Origin: an uncultured Eubacteriales bacterium
GTDB taxonomy: Bacteria; Bacillota; Clostridia; Oscillospirales; Acutalibacteraceae
Direction: 5' to 3'
Assembly: GCA_934630515.1 (NCBI GenBank)
Contig: CAKTVV010000006.1
Location: forward strand, 1-64,000
DNA: 64,000 nt
Of the stretch, positions 34,142-42,245 are shown in pieces (within the stretch, counting starts at the first letter, position 1; each line of letters opens with the position of its first letter). The position numbers and the translations under genes were made by a program. The notes beneath the pieces are model-generated. The model searched no databases. It was not told the DNA's origin and was given only the letters and a program-made list of their open reading frames with translations.

Positions 34142-34233
34142 TCGTTTTTACGCAAAAAGATACGTTTTTCGTCGAAGTATCCGATTTTGGTGGATAAATT
34201 TGTACTTTCCAGCCGCAAAAGTATCCGTTTTTC
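34141..34233. promoter_or_regulatory. direct repeats, candidate AraC-type operator sites
   Basis: Four related copies are present: ATCGTTTTT at 34141, ATACGTTTTTC at 34160-34170, ATCCGATTTTG at 34179-34189 and ATCCGTTTTTC at 34223-34233. The first three are about 19 bases apart, near two helical turns. AraC-family proteins often bind such direct repeats. Confidence 0.5.
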
Positions 34234-34236
34234 TAC

Positions 34237-34265
34237 TTGAAACCGCCGCCGGTATGTGGTATTAT
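34237..34265 (+). promoter_or_regulatory. sigma-A promoter of the aldose epimerase gene
   Basis: TTGAAA (34237-34242), a 17-base spacer and TATTAT (34260-34265). The last AraC-type repeat ends three bases before the -35, as expected for activation. Confidence 0.7.
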
Positions 34266-34325
34266 GTGCAGTAAGGCGTTCCTTTTTGGAAAGTTTTTGT
34301 ATGAATTACAAGGAGAGCGATCCAC

Positions 34326-35204
34326 ATGATCTATATTCTGGAAAACGACCGGCTAAAGGTCAAGGTCAGCAGCATGGGAGCGGAGCTGCAATCCATCCGC
34401 CGCCCGGCGGACAACACCGAATATCTCTGGCAGGGCGATCCCACCTACTGGCAGGGGCGTGCCACCAACCTGTTTCCCTGCTGCGGCCGGAACATCGACG
34501 GGAAATACACCTATAAAGGGCAGACCTATGAAATGCCCATCCACGGCTTCGCCAAGCTGCAGGAGTGGGATGTGGTGCGGCAAAGATCCGACACCCTCAC
34601 CCTGCAGATCAAGGACACCCCCGAAACGCTGGCGATGTTCCCCTTCCGGTTCGTGATGGAGATCACCTATACCCTCCGGGGAGAATCGCTGACCGTGGCG
34701 CTGACCGTCCGCAACCCGGGGGAGGAGCCGCTGCTGTTCGCCGTGGGCGGCCATCCGGGCTTCAATGTGCCCCTGTCCGCCGGAGAAAAATTCGAAGACT
34801 ACTGTCTGGAATTTGACGCCCCCTGCGATGCCAAGCGGCTGCGGATGTCGGATACCTGCTTCTATCTGGACGCCGCCGACCCGTTCCCGCTGGAGGAGGG
34901 GAAGCGGCTGCCCCTGCGCCACGATCTGTTCGATCAGGACGCCATCTTCCTGCGGGATACCGCCGGCGGCGTGACCCTGCACGCCGAGGGGGGTAAGCAC
35001 TCCGTCCATATGGACTACAGCGACCTGCCCTTTGTGGGCTTCTGGCACAAGCCCCATACCGAGGCGCCCTATGTGTGCATCGAGCCGTGGCGGGGCGTTC
35101 CCGCCCGGGACGGTGCCATCAACGATTGGGAGCAGAAGCCGGAAAACGAGCGGCTGGAGCCGGGTGCCACCTACAAATGCAGCTACACCCTGTCCTTCAC
35201 CTGA
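34326..35204 (+). CDS. aldose 1-epimerase family protein (LacX-like)
   Basis: This 292-residue protein of the galactose mutarotase superfamily interconverts anomers of sugars or phosphosugars. It shows GAELQSIRRP, the substrate segment NLFPCCGRNIDGKY, MPIHGFAKLQEW with the conserved His, and FAVGGHPGFNVPL with the second His and GHPGF motif. Such LacX-like members are less specific than GalM. AAGGAG precedes the ATG. It is divergent from the AraC regulator. Confidence 0.9.
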   Translation: MIYILENDRLKVKVSSMGAELQSIRRPADNTEYLWQGDPTYWQGRATNLFPCCGRNIDGKYTYKGQTYEMPIHGFAKLQEWDVVRQRSDTLTLQIKDTPETLAMFPFRFVMEITYTLRGESLTVALTVRNPGEEPLLFAVGGHPGFNVPLSAGEKFEDYCLEFDAPCDAKRLRMSDTCFYLDAADPFPLEEGKRLPLRHDLFDQDAIFLRDTAGGVTLHAEGGKHSVHMDYSDLPFVGFWHKPHTEAPYVCIEPWRGVPARDGAINDWEQKPENERLEPGATYKCSYTLSFT

Positions 35205-35274
35205 ATCGCATAAGAAACCGCACCGAGACCGCCGGACGAACCGTCGTCCGGCGGTCCTTTGCGTCAAAAAACAC

Positions 35275-35303
35275 TTGACAGCCATGCTCTACTGTGGTAG
35301 AGT
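35275..35303 (+). promoter_or_regulatory. sigma-A promoter of the BlaI/BlaR1 pair
   Basis: TTGACA (35275-35280), a 17-base spacer and TAGAGT (35298-35303). The first operator dyad covers the spacer end and the -10. Confidence 0.7.
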
Positions 35304-35329
35304 TATTACAGAGCTCTAACGCAGTAGAG
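35287..35329 (+). promoter_or_regulatory. tandem BlaI-type operator dyads
   Basis: CTCTACTGTGGTAGAG (35287-35302) and CTCTAACGCAGTAGAG (35314-35329) are two dyads with centres 27 bases apart. The first covers the -10 and the second the early transcribed leader. The layout matches autoregulated BlaI/MecI/CopY systems. Confidence 0.75.
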
Positions 35330-35341
35330 AGGAGAATGGTT

Positions 35342-35713
35342 ATGGATACCCCTAAAATTTTTGACAGCGAATACCGTTTCTGTCTCATTCTGTGGGCGCA
35401 TGAGCCCGTCCGGAGCAGCGAGCTGGTGCGCCTATGTCAGGAGCAGCTGGGCTGGAAGCCCACCACCACCTACACCGTGATCAAGCGTCTGTCCCAGCGG
35501 GGCGTGCTGCAGAACAACAACAGCATCGTCACCTCCCTCCTCAGCAAGGAGGCGGTGCAGGCGGCGGAGATCGACGCCATGGTAGACAGGACCTTTGAGG
35601 GGTCGCTGCCGGCGTTTGTCGCCGCCTTCACCCGACACCAACGGCTCTCCGAGCAGGAGATCGACGCCATGCAGCAGATGATCGACCGCTACCGAAGGGG
35701 GGAAACGCCATGA
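35342..35713 (+). CDS. BlaI/MecI/CopY family repressor
   Basis: This 123-residue winged-helix repressor has PKIFDSEYRFCLILWAHEPVRSSELVRLC, the recognition segment WKPTTTYTVIKRLSQRGVL, and a C-terminal dimer helix bundle that the partner protease would cleave. The ATG at 35342 has GAGGAG seven bases upstream; the longer frame from 35294 crosses the operator and is rejected. It overlaps the BlaR1-like gene by four bases (ATGA). The two CTCTA dyads ahead are its likely sites. It is not necessarily a resistance system: many clostridial pairs sense other envelope signals. Confidence 0.92.
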   Translation: MDTPKIFDSEYRFCLILWAHEPVRSSELVRLCQEQLGWKPTTTYTVIKRLSQRGVLQNNNSIVTSLLSKEAVQAAEIDAMVDRTFEGSLPAFVAAFTRHQRLSEQEIDAMQQMIDRYRRGETP

Positions 35714-37416
35714 GTGCCGCCTTTTTGTCCGTTCTCAACCGGGGACTTATCGCCGGGTGGGTCATTCTGGCGGTGCTGCTGCTGCGGGCACTGCTCCGCC
35801 GGGCGCCCCGCCGGATACCGCCGCTGCTGTGGGGGCTGGTTGCGCTGCGGCTGCTCTGCCCGTCTTTTATGCAGAGCCCTCTCAGCCTGCTGCCCAGCGC
35901 CGCCCCCGTCCGTCTCACCGCTTCCACGGATCCGACACCGTCGCTGCACACCGGTATCAACGCCATCAACTCCGTCGCCGATCCCCTCCTGCAGCGTGCA
36001 TTTGCCCCCGAGCCGACCTACAGCGCCGATCCCCTGCAGATCTGGATACCGATCCTGACGGCGCTTTGGCTGACGGGAGCGGCGGTGCTGCTTCTCTATG
36101 GAGCGATCCGCTGCGGGCGGCTCCGCCGCCGCCTGCGCACAGCGGTGCGGCTGCGGGACAACATCTATCGGAGCGAATATATCGGCTCCCCCTGCGTGCT
36201 GGGGGTGCTGCGCCCCCACATCTATCTGCCCGTGACCGTGGGCGAGGAGGAGCAGACATTCATCCTCGCCCATGAGCAGGCGCACATCCGCCGCAAGGAC
36301 CACTGGTGGAAGCTGCTGGGCTTTCTGCTGCTGGCATTTTACTGGTTTCAGCCGCTGATGTGGCTGGCATACAGCCTGTTCTGCCGGGATCTGGAGCTGG
36401 CATGCGATGAGTCCGTCATCCGGCGGTGGAGCCCGGCGCAGCGTGCCGATTATTCCCAGACGCTGCTGTCCTGCAGCGCAGGACGGCGGGCGCCGTTCTG
36501 CCCGCTGGCCTTCGGCGAGGTCGGGGTGAAAAGCCGCATACAGGCCGTGCTGCGCTATCGAAGCCCCTCGTTTTGGGTCATTGCCGTCGCCATTCTCGCC
36601 CTTGGGGGAGCAGCGGTGGGGTTTCTCACCGACCCCGTTTCCCCGATCTGTCTGAGCGCCGCCGAAAGTGGCGTCTATTCCGCCCGGATGGAGGCGGCGA
36701 CCGCCGTGTGGGTGAGCGATCAGGTGGGCTTTTGCCCCGTGCCGGATGGCAGCCGGCACCAGATCCAGACGCTGGCGGCGCTGGAGATCGACCCGGAGCC
36801 GGCGCTTTCCCTGCCCGACAGCCGCTTTTTCCGAGGCTTTACCGTTGTGCTGCAATCCACGGAGGAGACGCCCGCTCTGGATTCGACGCTGCAGGGATTG
36901 TATGTGACCTTCAGCGCCGACCTGTCCTATGCGGCGTTCTCCGAGGACGGTCAGACCCTCTCCGCCGCCTATGCCGTCCGTGATCCGAAAGCGGTGCAGG
37001 CACTGTACGACGACCTATACCGGCAAAGCCATACCGACGAGAACGCCGCCCTATTCGCCGCCGCCTTTGCCGATTCTGTCTACGCCGCCGAATGGCTGGA
37101 CATCGACGGGGACGGGCGCCGGGAGCAATGCGTCCTCTGCGACGGCCCCACCTCCGGGCTGCTCACCTTTCTGGTAGCCGCTTACGACAACGGACAGCTG
37201 AAATACTGCAACCTCTTTGTAGGAGACAGCGGCGTATGGTTTCAGCCGGATGCCCACGGGAAAATGCGGCTCGCCTATAAGCCGGACGGGCAGCTGCGTT
37301 TTCTGGATATCCGCACGGAGGATCGACAGCTCCGTCTCTACGACGAGGGGGAGGCGCTGTCTTACTGGGGCAGACAGGGAATCTGCTCCGGCTATGCCCC
37401 CCGCACCTATCCGTGA
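35710..37416 (+). CDS. M56 family BlaR1-like membrane metallopeptidase
   Basis: This 568-residue sensor-protease is expected to cleave the upstream repressor on signalling. The N-terminal membrane helices are followed by the M56 zinc motif LAHEQAHIRRKDH (about 190-202) and ELACDE as third ligand. A membrane helix follows (FWVIAVAILALGGAAVGF), then an extracytoplasmic domain of about 260 residues. That domain is not a penicillin-binding fold: it lacks SxxK and instead has LDIDGDGRREQCVL, like a calcium-binding or integrin-type loop. The signal is therefore unlikely to be a beta-lactam. It is coupled to the repressor gene by ATGA. Confidence 0.88.
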   Translation: MSAAFLSVLNRGLIAGWVILAVLLLRALLRRAPRRIPPLLWGLVALRLLCPSFMQSPLSLLPSAAPVRLTASTDPTPSLHTGINAINSVADPLLQRAFAPEPTYSADPLQIWIPILTALWLTGAAVLLLYGAIRCGRLRRRLRTAVRLRDNIYRSEYIGSPCVLGVLRPHIYLPVTVGEEEQTFILAHEQAHIRRKDHWWKLLGFLLLAFYWFQPLMWLAYSLFCRDLELACDESVIRRWSPAQRADYSQTLLSCSAGRRAPFCPLAFGEVGVKSRIQAVLRYRSPSFWVIAVAILALGGAAVGFLTDPVSPICLSAAESGVYSARMEAATAVWVSDQVGFCPVPDGSRHQIQTLAALEIDPEPALSLPDSRFFRGFTVVLQSTEETPALDSTLQGLYVTFSADLSYAAFSEDGQTLSAAYAVRDPKAVQALYDDLYRQSHTDENAALFAAAFADSVYAAEWLDIDGDGRREQCVLCDGPTSGLLTFLVAAYDNGQLKYCNLFVGDSGVWFQPDAHGKMRLAYKPDGQLRFLDIRTEDRQLRLYDEGEALSYWGRQGICSGYAPRTYP

Positions 37417-37531
37417 TCCGGACCGGGTGACCGGGATACCATTGGCACGTCTGTCGGCTTTGCTGCCCGTGGCTCCGGCACGCCGCTTGCCGAAAAGCCC
37501 CGACCGAACACGAAAAGCCTGCTTTATCCGC

Positions 37532-37572
37532 CCCATCCCGCCAAAAAATTCGCTGTTTTTTGGCGGGATGGG
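37532..37572 (+). terminator. perfect 17-bp inverted repeat (terminator or operator)
   Basis: CCCATCCCGCCAAAAAA (37532-37548) and its exact complement (37556-37572) flank a seven-base loop. It lies 115 bases after the BlaR1-like gene. It carries T-runs within the stem rather than after it. Its right arm ends directly at the -35 of the next promoter, so a regulatory use is also possible. Confidence 0.6.
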
Positions 37573-37601
37573 TTGCATTTTCCGGAATCTTCCTATATAC
37601 T
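37573..37601 (+). promoter_or_regulatory. sigma-A promoter of the second ABC-F gene
   Basis: TTGCAT (37573-37578), a 17-base spacer and TATACT (37596-37601), 37 bases before the ATG. Confidence 0.7.
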
Positions 37602-37638
37602 AAATGGGTATGTGATTTTTTCCGACGAGGAGGATACT

Positions 37639-39240
37639 ATGATTACCGTTTCCGATTTAGGAATCAATTTCAGCGGGCAGGATCTGTTCAAGCACGTCAA
37701 CCTGAAGTTTGTGGGCGGCAACTGCTACGGCGTTATCGGCGCCAACGGCGCCGGCAAGTCCACCTTTCTGCGGATCCTCTCCGGGGATCTGGAGCCCACC
37801 ACCGGCGAGGTCATCATCGACCCCAAGACCCGTATGTCGGTGCTGAAGCAGGATCACTATGCCTACGACGAGTTCACGGTGCTGGACACCATCCTGCAGG
37901 GAAACCCCCGGCTGTATGAGGTCATGCAGCAAAAGGACGCCCTCTATGCCAAGGAGGATTTCTCCGACGAGGACGGCGCTCTGGCGGCGGAGCTGGAGGG
38001 CGAATTTGCCGAGATGAACGGCTGGGAGGCAGAGACCGAGGCGGGACAGATCCTGCAGGGTCTGGGAATGCCCACCGATCGGCTGTACGACTCCATGAGC
38101 GCTCTGGCGGACAAGGAAAAGGTGAAGATCCTGCTGGCACGGGCGCTGTTCGGCCACCCGGATATCATCCTGCTGGACGAGCCCACCAACCATCTGGACA
38201 TCGACTCCATCCGCTGGCTGGAGGATTTCCTGATGGACTATGAAGGCACCGTGATCGTGGTGTCCCACGACCGGCATTTTCTCAATAATGTGTGTACCCA
38301 CATCGTGGATGTGGACTATAACCAGATCAAGATCTATGTGGGCAACTACGACTTCTGGTACGAGTCCAGCCAGCTGGTGCAGAAGATCATGCGGGAGCAG
38401 AACCGCAAGAACGAGGAAAAGATCAAAGAGCTGCAGAGCTTCATCCAGCGGTTCTCCGCCAACAAGTCCAAATCCCGGCAGGCGACCTCCCGCCGCAAGC
38501 TATTGGATAAGCTGACGGTGGAGGAGATGCCCGCCTCTTCCCGGCGGTATCCCTTTGTGGGCTTCCAGATGGATCGGGAGGCAGGCAAGGAGATTCTGGC
38601 GGTGGAGGGACTGTCCAAGACCGTGGACGGCGTGCAGGTGCTGGACAACATCTCCTTCCGCATCAACAAGGGGGACAAGGTCGCCTTTGTGGGGCAGGAT
38701 GAGATCGCCACCACCACCCTCTTTAAGATCATCACCGGCGAGCTGGAGCCGGATGCGGGCAGCTATAAATGGGGCGGCACCACCAGCCTTTCCTACTTTC
38801 CCAAGGATAATACCGCCTATTTTGAGGGCTGCGACATGAACCTGCTCCAGTGGCTCAACCAGTATTCCAAGGACAACACCGAGACCTATCTGCGGGGCTT
38901 TCTGGGCAAGATGCTGTTCTCCGGCGACGATGTGCTCAAGCCGGTGAAGGTGCTGTCCGGCGGCGAAAAGGTGCGGTGCATGCTGTCCCGCATGATGATG
39001 TACGGCTCCAACGTGCTGGTGCTGGATCAGCCCACCAACCATCTGGATCTGGAATCCATCACGGCGGTCAACGACGGTCTGACCGCTTTCCCCGGCAATG
39101 TGCTGTTCTCCTCCTATGACCACCAGTTCATTCAGACGGTGGCGAACCGCATCATGGAGCTGAAGGACGGCAAGCTGCTGGATAAGATGATGACCTACGA
39201 CGATTTTCTGGAGTATAAAGCGGCAAACGGGCTGAAATAA
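37639..39240 (+). CDS. ABC-F family ATPase (YbiT/YkpA-like)
   Basis: This 533-residue soluble two-domain ATPase has Walker A GANGAGKST (about 37-45) in the first half, LLDEPTNHLD Walker B, and the linker KSKSRQATSRRKLLDKL. The second half has a degenerate Walker A (VGQDEIATTTLF, lacking GxxGxGK) and VLDQPTNHLD with Gln for the catalytic Glu. The second site may therefore bind but not hydrolyse ATP, as in YbiT-type ABC-F proteins that act on the ribosome. GAGGAGG is just upstream of the ATG at 37639. Confidence 0.93.
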   Translation: MITVSDLGINFSGQDLFKHVNLKFVGGNCYGVIGANGAGKSTFLRILSGDLEPTTGEVIIDPKTRMSVLKQDHYAYDEFTVLDTILQGNPRLYEVMQQKDALYAKEDFSDEDGALAAELEGEFAEMNGWEAETEAGQILQGLGMPTDRLYDSMSALADKEKVKILLARALFGHPDIILLDEPTNHLDIDSIRWLEDFLMDYEGTVIVVSHDRHFLNNVCTHIVDVDYNQIKIYVGNYDFWYESSQLVQKIMREQNRKNEEKIKELQSFIQRFSANKSKSRQATSRRKLLDKLTVEEMPASSRRYPFVGFQMDREAGKEILAVEGLSKTVDGVQVLDNISFRINKGDKVAFVGQDEIATTTLFKIITGELEPDAGSYKWGGTTSLSYFPKDNTAYFEGCDMNLLQWLNQYSKDNTETYLRGFLGKMLFSGDDVLKPVKVLSGGEKVRCMLSRMMMYGSNVLVLDQPTNHLDLESITAVNDGLTAFPGNVLFSSYDHQFIQTVANRIMELKDGKLLDKMMTYDDFLEYKAANGLK

Positions 39241-39245
39241 TGACG

Positions 39246-39274
39246 GTAGGGACGCCCCCGGCGTCCCTACTTTT
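39246..39274 (+). terminator. terminator of the ABC-F gene
   Basis: GTAGGGACGC (39246-39255) pairs with GCGTCCCTAC (39261-39270) and is followed by TTTTATG. Confidence 0.85.
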
Positions 39275-39299
39275 ATGTGGAGCATAAGGAGGCAGACCG

Positions 39300-40304
39300 A
39301 TGGAGAAAAAACGCATTTTGCTGATCGGCACCGGCGGCACCATCGCCTCGGAGATGTCGGAGGAGGGGCTGGCGCCGGAGCTGAACACGGAGCAGCTGCT
39401 GCAATTCGTACCGGACATCGGCGGGCTGTGCCGGGTGGACTGTCTACAGCTGTGCAGTCTGGACAGCACCAACATCCGCCCGGAGCATTGGCTGGATATG
39501 GCTGGGGCCCTGCGGCGGCACTACGACGTCTATGACGGCTTCGTGATCTGCCACGGCACCGACACCATGGCGTATACGGCGGCGGCGCTGAGCTATCTGG
39601 TGCAGGGCAGCCCCAAGCCCATCGTCCTCACCGGTGCACAAAAGCCCATCTGGTTTGACGGCACCGACTCCAAGCGCAACCTCACCGATGCCTTTCTCTA
39701 CGCCTGTCAAGGGAGCGGCGGGGTGCAGATCGTCTTTAATGGGCAGGTGATCTTAGGCACTCGTGCCCGCAAGACCTGCACCAAGAGCTTTCAGGCCTTT
39801 TCCAGCGTCAATCACCCGGATCTGGCGGTGCTGCGGGACGGCACCCTGCTGCAGTATATCCGCTGCGAGTGCCGGGATCGACCGGTGTTTTACGATGCGC
39901 TGGACGCCCATGTGGGGCTGCTGAAGCTCACCCCCGGGGTCTCCGGTGAGGTGGCGGCGTATCTGCTGGAGCAGTATGACGGGCTGATCTTAGAGGGCTT
40001 CGGGGTGGGCGGTCTGCCCCAGTATCACGGGCTGTACGAGCAGGTGGAGCGTGCCGCCGCCCGGGGCAAGCTGATCGTCATGACCACACAGGTGCCCAAC
40101 GAGGGCAGCGATCTGAAGGTATATCAGGTGGGCGGACGGCTCAAAAGCGCCCTGCCGGTGCTGGAGGCCTACGACATGACCACCGAGGCGGCGCTTGCCA
40201 AGCTCATGTGGATCCTGGGGCAGACCCGGGACTTTGACCGGGCGGCACAGCTGTTCTATGAGCCGGTGGCACGGGATATCCTGTTTCCCCACCGGGAGGC
40301 GTGA
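39300..40304 (+). CDS. ansA: L-asparaginase (type I)
   Basis: This enzyme hydrolyses asparagine to aspartate and ammonia in the cytoplasm. The 334-residue protein has the first nucleophile motif GTGGTIAS (Thr in about residues 10-17), the second triad motif HGTDTMAYTAAAL (about 84-96), VLTGAQKPI, and a C-terminal domain with EGFGVGGLP. No signal peptide is present, consistent with the cytoplasmic type I form. AAGGAGG precedes the ATG. No promoter is clear between it and the terminator upstream. Confidence 0.94.
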   Translation: MEKKRILLIGTGGTIASEMSEEGLAPELNTEQLLQFVPDIGGLCRVDCLQLCSLDSTNIRPEHWLDMAGALRRHYDVYDGFVICHGTDTMAYTAAALSYLVQGSPKPIVLTGAQKPIWFDGTDSKRNLTDAFLYACQGSGGVQIVFNGQVILGTRARKTCTKSFQAFSSVNHPDLAVLRDGTLLQYIRCECRDRPVFYDALDAHVGLLKLTPGVSGEVAAYLLEQYDGLILEGFGVGGLPQYHGLYEQVERAAARGKLIVMTTQVPNEGSDLKVYQVGGRLKSALPVLEAYDMTTEAALAKLMWILGQTRDFDRAAQLFYEPVARDILFPHREA

Positions 40305-40375
40305 GCAACGCCGCCCCGCACCGGGTGGCGCCTGCCTCCCGCCGCCGGGACAGATCCCGCCGCCGCATTTTGGGA

Positions 40376-40404
40376 TTGACAAAACGAGCCGTTTGCGGTA
40401 CACT
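40376..40404 (+). promoter_or_regulatory. sigma-A promoter of rnpB
   Basis: TTGACA (40376-40381), a 17-base spacer and TACACT (40399-40404), about six bases before the RNA start. Confidence 0.85.
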
Positions 40405-40410
40405 AACGGG

Positions 40411-40789
40411 GCGAGCGGGCTGAGCAGCTGCGCAGGAGCGATCCTGTGAGGAAAGTCCGAGCATCACAGGGCAGGATAACGGCTAACGGCCGCCGGGGGT
40501 GACCCTAGGGAAAGTGCAACAGAGATATACCGCCGCTTTTGCGGGCTTTGGCATACCGCCATTGAATGCGCCTTTTGGCGCTGCCCCGCTGCGGTAAGGG
40601 TGGAAAGGCGAGGTAAGAGCTCACCGGCGCACCGGAGACGGTGCGGCCCTGCAAACCCTATCCGATGCAACGCCGACAGAAGCGACACATTGGCCCGATG
40701 TGCTTCGACGGGCGGCTAGAGCCGGTTGGCAACAGCCGGTCGAGATAGATAGCTGTTCACGACAGAACTCGGCTTACAGGCCCGCTCCC
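40411..40789 (+). ncRNA. rnpB: RNase P RNA, bacterial class A
   Basis: This is the catalytic RNA that trims tRNA 5' leaders. The conserved cores are present in order: GAGGAAAGTCCGAGC near 40448, AACGGCTAACGG near 40487, AGGGAAAGTGCAACAGA near 40506, GAGGTAAGAGCTCACCGG near 40609, GCAAACCCTATCCG near 40650, and the 3' end CAGAACTCGGCTTACAGG. The terminal helix P1 pairs GAGCGGGC (40413-40420) with GCCCGCTC (40780-40787). Ends are set from P1 and the promoter. Confidence 0.95.
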
Positions 40790-40801
40790 CTTTGTCCGGA
40801 G

Positions 40802-40843
40802 CGGGGGTGGCGCCGCACAAACGGCGCACACCCCCGTATTTTT
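40802..40843 (+). terminator. terminator of rnpB
   Basis: CGGGGGTGGCGCCG pairs with CGGCGCACACCCCCG around a six-base loop, followed by TATTTTT. Confidence 0.85.
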
Positions 40844-40849
40844 CGGTTC

Positions 40850-40878
40850 TTGACAGGGCGCCGCATCCATACTATTAT
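40850..40878 (+). promoter_or_regulatory. sigma-A promoter of the DivIVA-like gene
   Basis: A perfect TTGACA (40850-40855), a 17-base spacer and TATTAT (40873-40878). Confidence 0.8.
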
Positions 40879-40935
40879 TAAAGGGAGACCGAGCGCCCGC
40901 TGCGGCGGCGCCCGACGGAAAGGCAGGCTACGGCT

Positions 40936-41781
40936 ATGGAGGAACAGGGTATTTTCCGCTCCGCCCTCGGCGGATTCCATAAGGGAGATGTGCTGACCTA
41001 TATTGACGAGATGACCGCCCGCTGGGATGCGGAGCGGCAGCAGCTGCAGCAGCAGCTGGCCGAAGCACAGCAGCAGCTGGCTGCCGCCCGACAGCAAAAT
41101 GCCGAGCAGGCCGCACAGACCGAGGCGGCGCAGGCGACCGTCCGGCAGCAGAGCGAGGAGCTGGACACTCTGCGCAGCCGGCTGGAGGAGCAGAGCCGGG
41201 CGCTGGAGGAGCTGCCTACCCTGCGGCAGAGCGTCACCGCTCTGGAGACGCAGGTGCAGGAGGTCACTACCGCCGCCGAAGCAGCGGCAGCCCGCTGCCG
41301 CACGCTGGAGCAGGAAAGCGCTCACGCCCGGGAGCAGCAGCAGAGCGCCACGGCGGAGATGATGGCGGCGGAGGAGCGGCTGAGCGCCCGCACGACTCAG
41401 CTGACCACCTGTGAGAAAAAGCTGGCGGACGCCATGACCCGTATCGCCCGCTATGAAGCGGTGCTGGGACAGGCGGACGATATGGAGGAGCATCTGGACG
41501 GACTGGTGCGTCCCTATCTGGAGACGACGGCAAACGCCGCCGACCGCACGCTGGAGGATACCCGGGCGGCGCTGGAGGATATGCGGCTGCGGCTGCAACA
41601 GCTCACCGATGAGCTGACCCGGCGTCAGAATGCCCTGTGCAACGCCAAGGCGGACACCGACGCCCGCCTGCAGGCGCTGCTGACCACTTGGCTGCAGACC
41701 GCCGCCGCCGATACCGCCCCGGTCAGCGAGGGGGGCGCTGCGGATCCCGGCGTTTCTTTGGACGGACACTTTTTTCGTTGA
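40936..41781 (+). CDS. DivIVA-like coiled-coil protein, probably cut short by a frameshift
   Basis: This 281-residue soluble protein begins with a DivIVA-type lipid-binding signature, IFRSALGGFHKGDVLTYIDEM (about residues 6-26). Almost continuous coiled coil rich in Gln, Ala, Glu and Arg follows to about residue 245. Such proteins mark poles or septa and recruit division or wall enzymes. The reading frame stops at TGA just after a run of six T (41770-41775). If one T is removed, the frame continues for about 49 more residues with good codon use, ending RKRFLEWLEGWLLPD. The listed end is the literal stop; the native protein may be about 330 residues. Confidence 0.8.
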   Translation: MEEQGIFRSALGGFHKGDVLTYIDEMTARWDAERQQLQQQLAEAQQQLAAARQQNAEQAAQTEAAQATVRQQSEELDTLRSRLEEQSRALEELPTLRQSVTALETQVQEVTTAAEAAAARCRTLEQESAHAREQQQSATAEMMAAEERLSARTTQLTTCEKKLADAMTRIARYEAVLGQADDMEEHLDGLVRPYLETTANAADRTLEDTRAALEDMRLRLQQLTDELTRRQNALCNAKADTDARLQALLTTWLQTAAADTAPVSEGGAADPGVSLDGHFFR

Positions 41782-41929
41782 GCCGCCCGCCCGTCCGCCG
41801 TACCGGCGGCAGGTAAAGAAGGGCGGCGGTCATGTCTCCGTCTCCCCCACCGTCTATCGCTGCCGTTCCACACCCAGACGCCGGAAACGGTTTCTGGAAT
41901 GGCTGGAGGGCTGGCTGCTGCCGGACTAA
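41782..41929 (+). other. out-of-frame 3' continuation of the DivIVA-like gene
   Basis: This stretch reads EPPARPPYRRQVKKGG... to RKRFLEWLEGWLLPD and stops at TAA (41927-41929). Third codon positions are mostly G or C, as in real genes here. It has no start codon or ribosome site of its own in frame, so it is best explained as the tail of the preceding gene displaced by one base. Confidence 0.5.
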
Positions 41930-42021
41930 GGTGCGCCGGCAGCGCCGCAGATGACCCCGGCGGGCAGCGCTGCCCGCCATCCTATCCATGGTTTATCATT
42001 TGAAAGTGAGGAATAAGATCA

Positions 42022-42243
42022 ATGGCAGAGTTAAAGTATGAGATCGTAAAGGAATGCGGCGTGCTGTCCCAGTCCCCCACCGGCTGGACAAAGGAGCTGA
42101 ATCTGGTGAGCTGGAATGACCGGGCGCCCAAATACGACATCCGGGATTGGGCTCCGGATCACGCCAAGATGGGCAAGGGCATTACCATCTCCGCCGACGA
42201 GATGATCCTGCTGCGTGATCTGCTCAATGAGCTGGATCTGTGA
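42022..42243 (+). CDS. PC4/YdbC-like ssDNA-binding protein
   Basis: This 73-residue protein matches the YdbC group with the PC4 transcription-coactivator fold: KYEIVKECGVLSQSPTGWTKELNLVSWNDRAPKYDIRDWAPDHAKMGKGITIS, then a helix EMILLRDLLNELDL. These bind single-stranded DNA or RNA as dimers. The N-terminal part forms the curved sheet and the C-terminal helix the dimer contact. GTGAGGAA lies before the ATG. It stands just ahead of uppP. Confidence 0.9.
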   Translation: MAELKYEIVKECGVLSQSPTGWTKELNLVSWNDRAPKYDIRDWAPDHAKMGKGITISADEMILLRDLLNELDL

Positions 42244-42245
42244 CC

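Noticed and set aside
35294..35341. Extended N-terminus of the BlaI-type repressor from 35294
   Set aside because: It would translate the operator and -10 region; the start at 35342 has the proper ribosome site and family length.
41833..41952. ATG-started 39-codon frame after the DivIVA-like gene
   Set aside because: Unnatural Pro/Arg composition; the overlapping frame continuing from the upstream gene has much better codon use.
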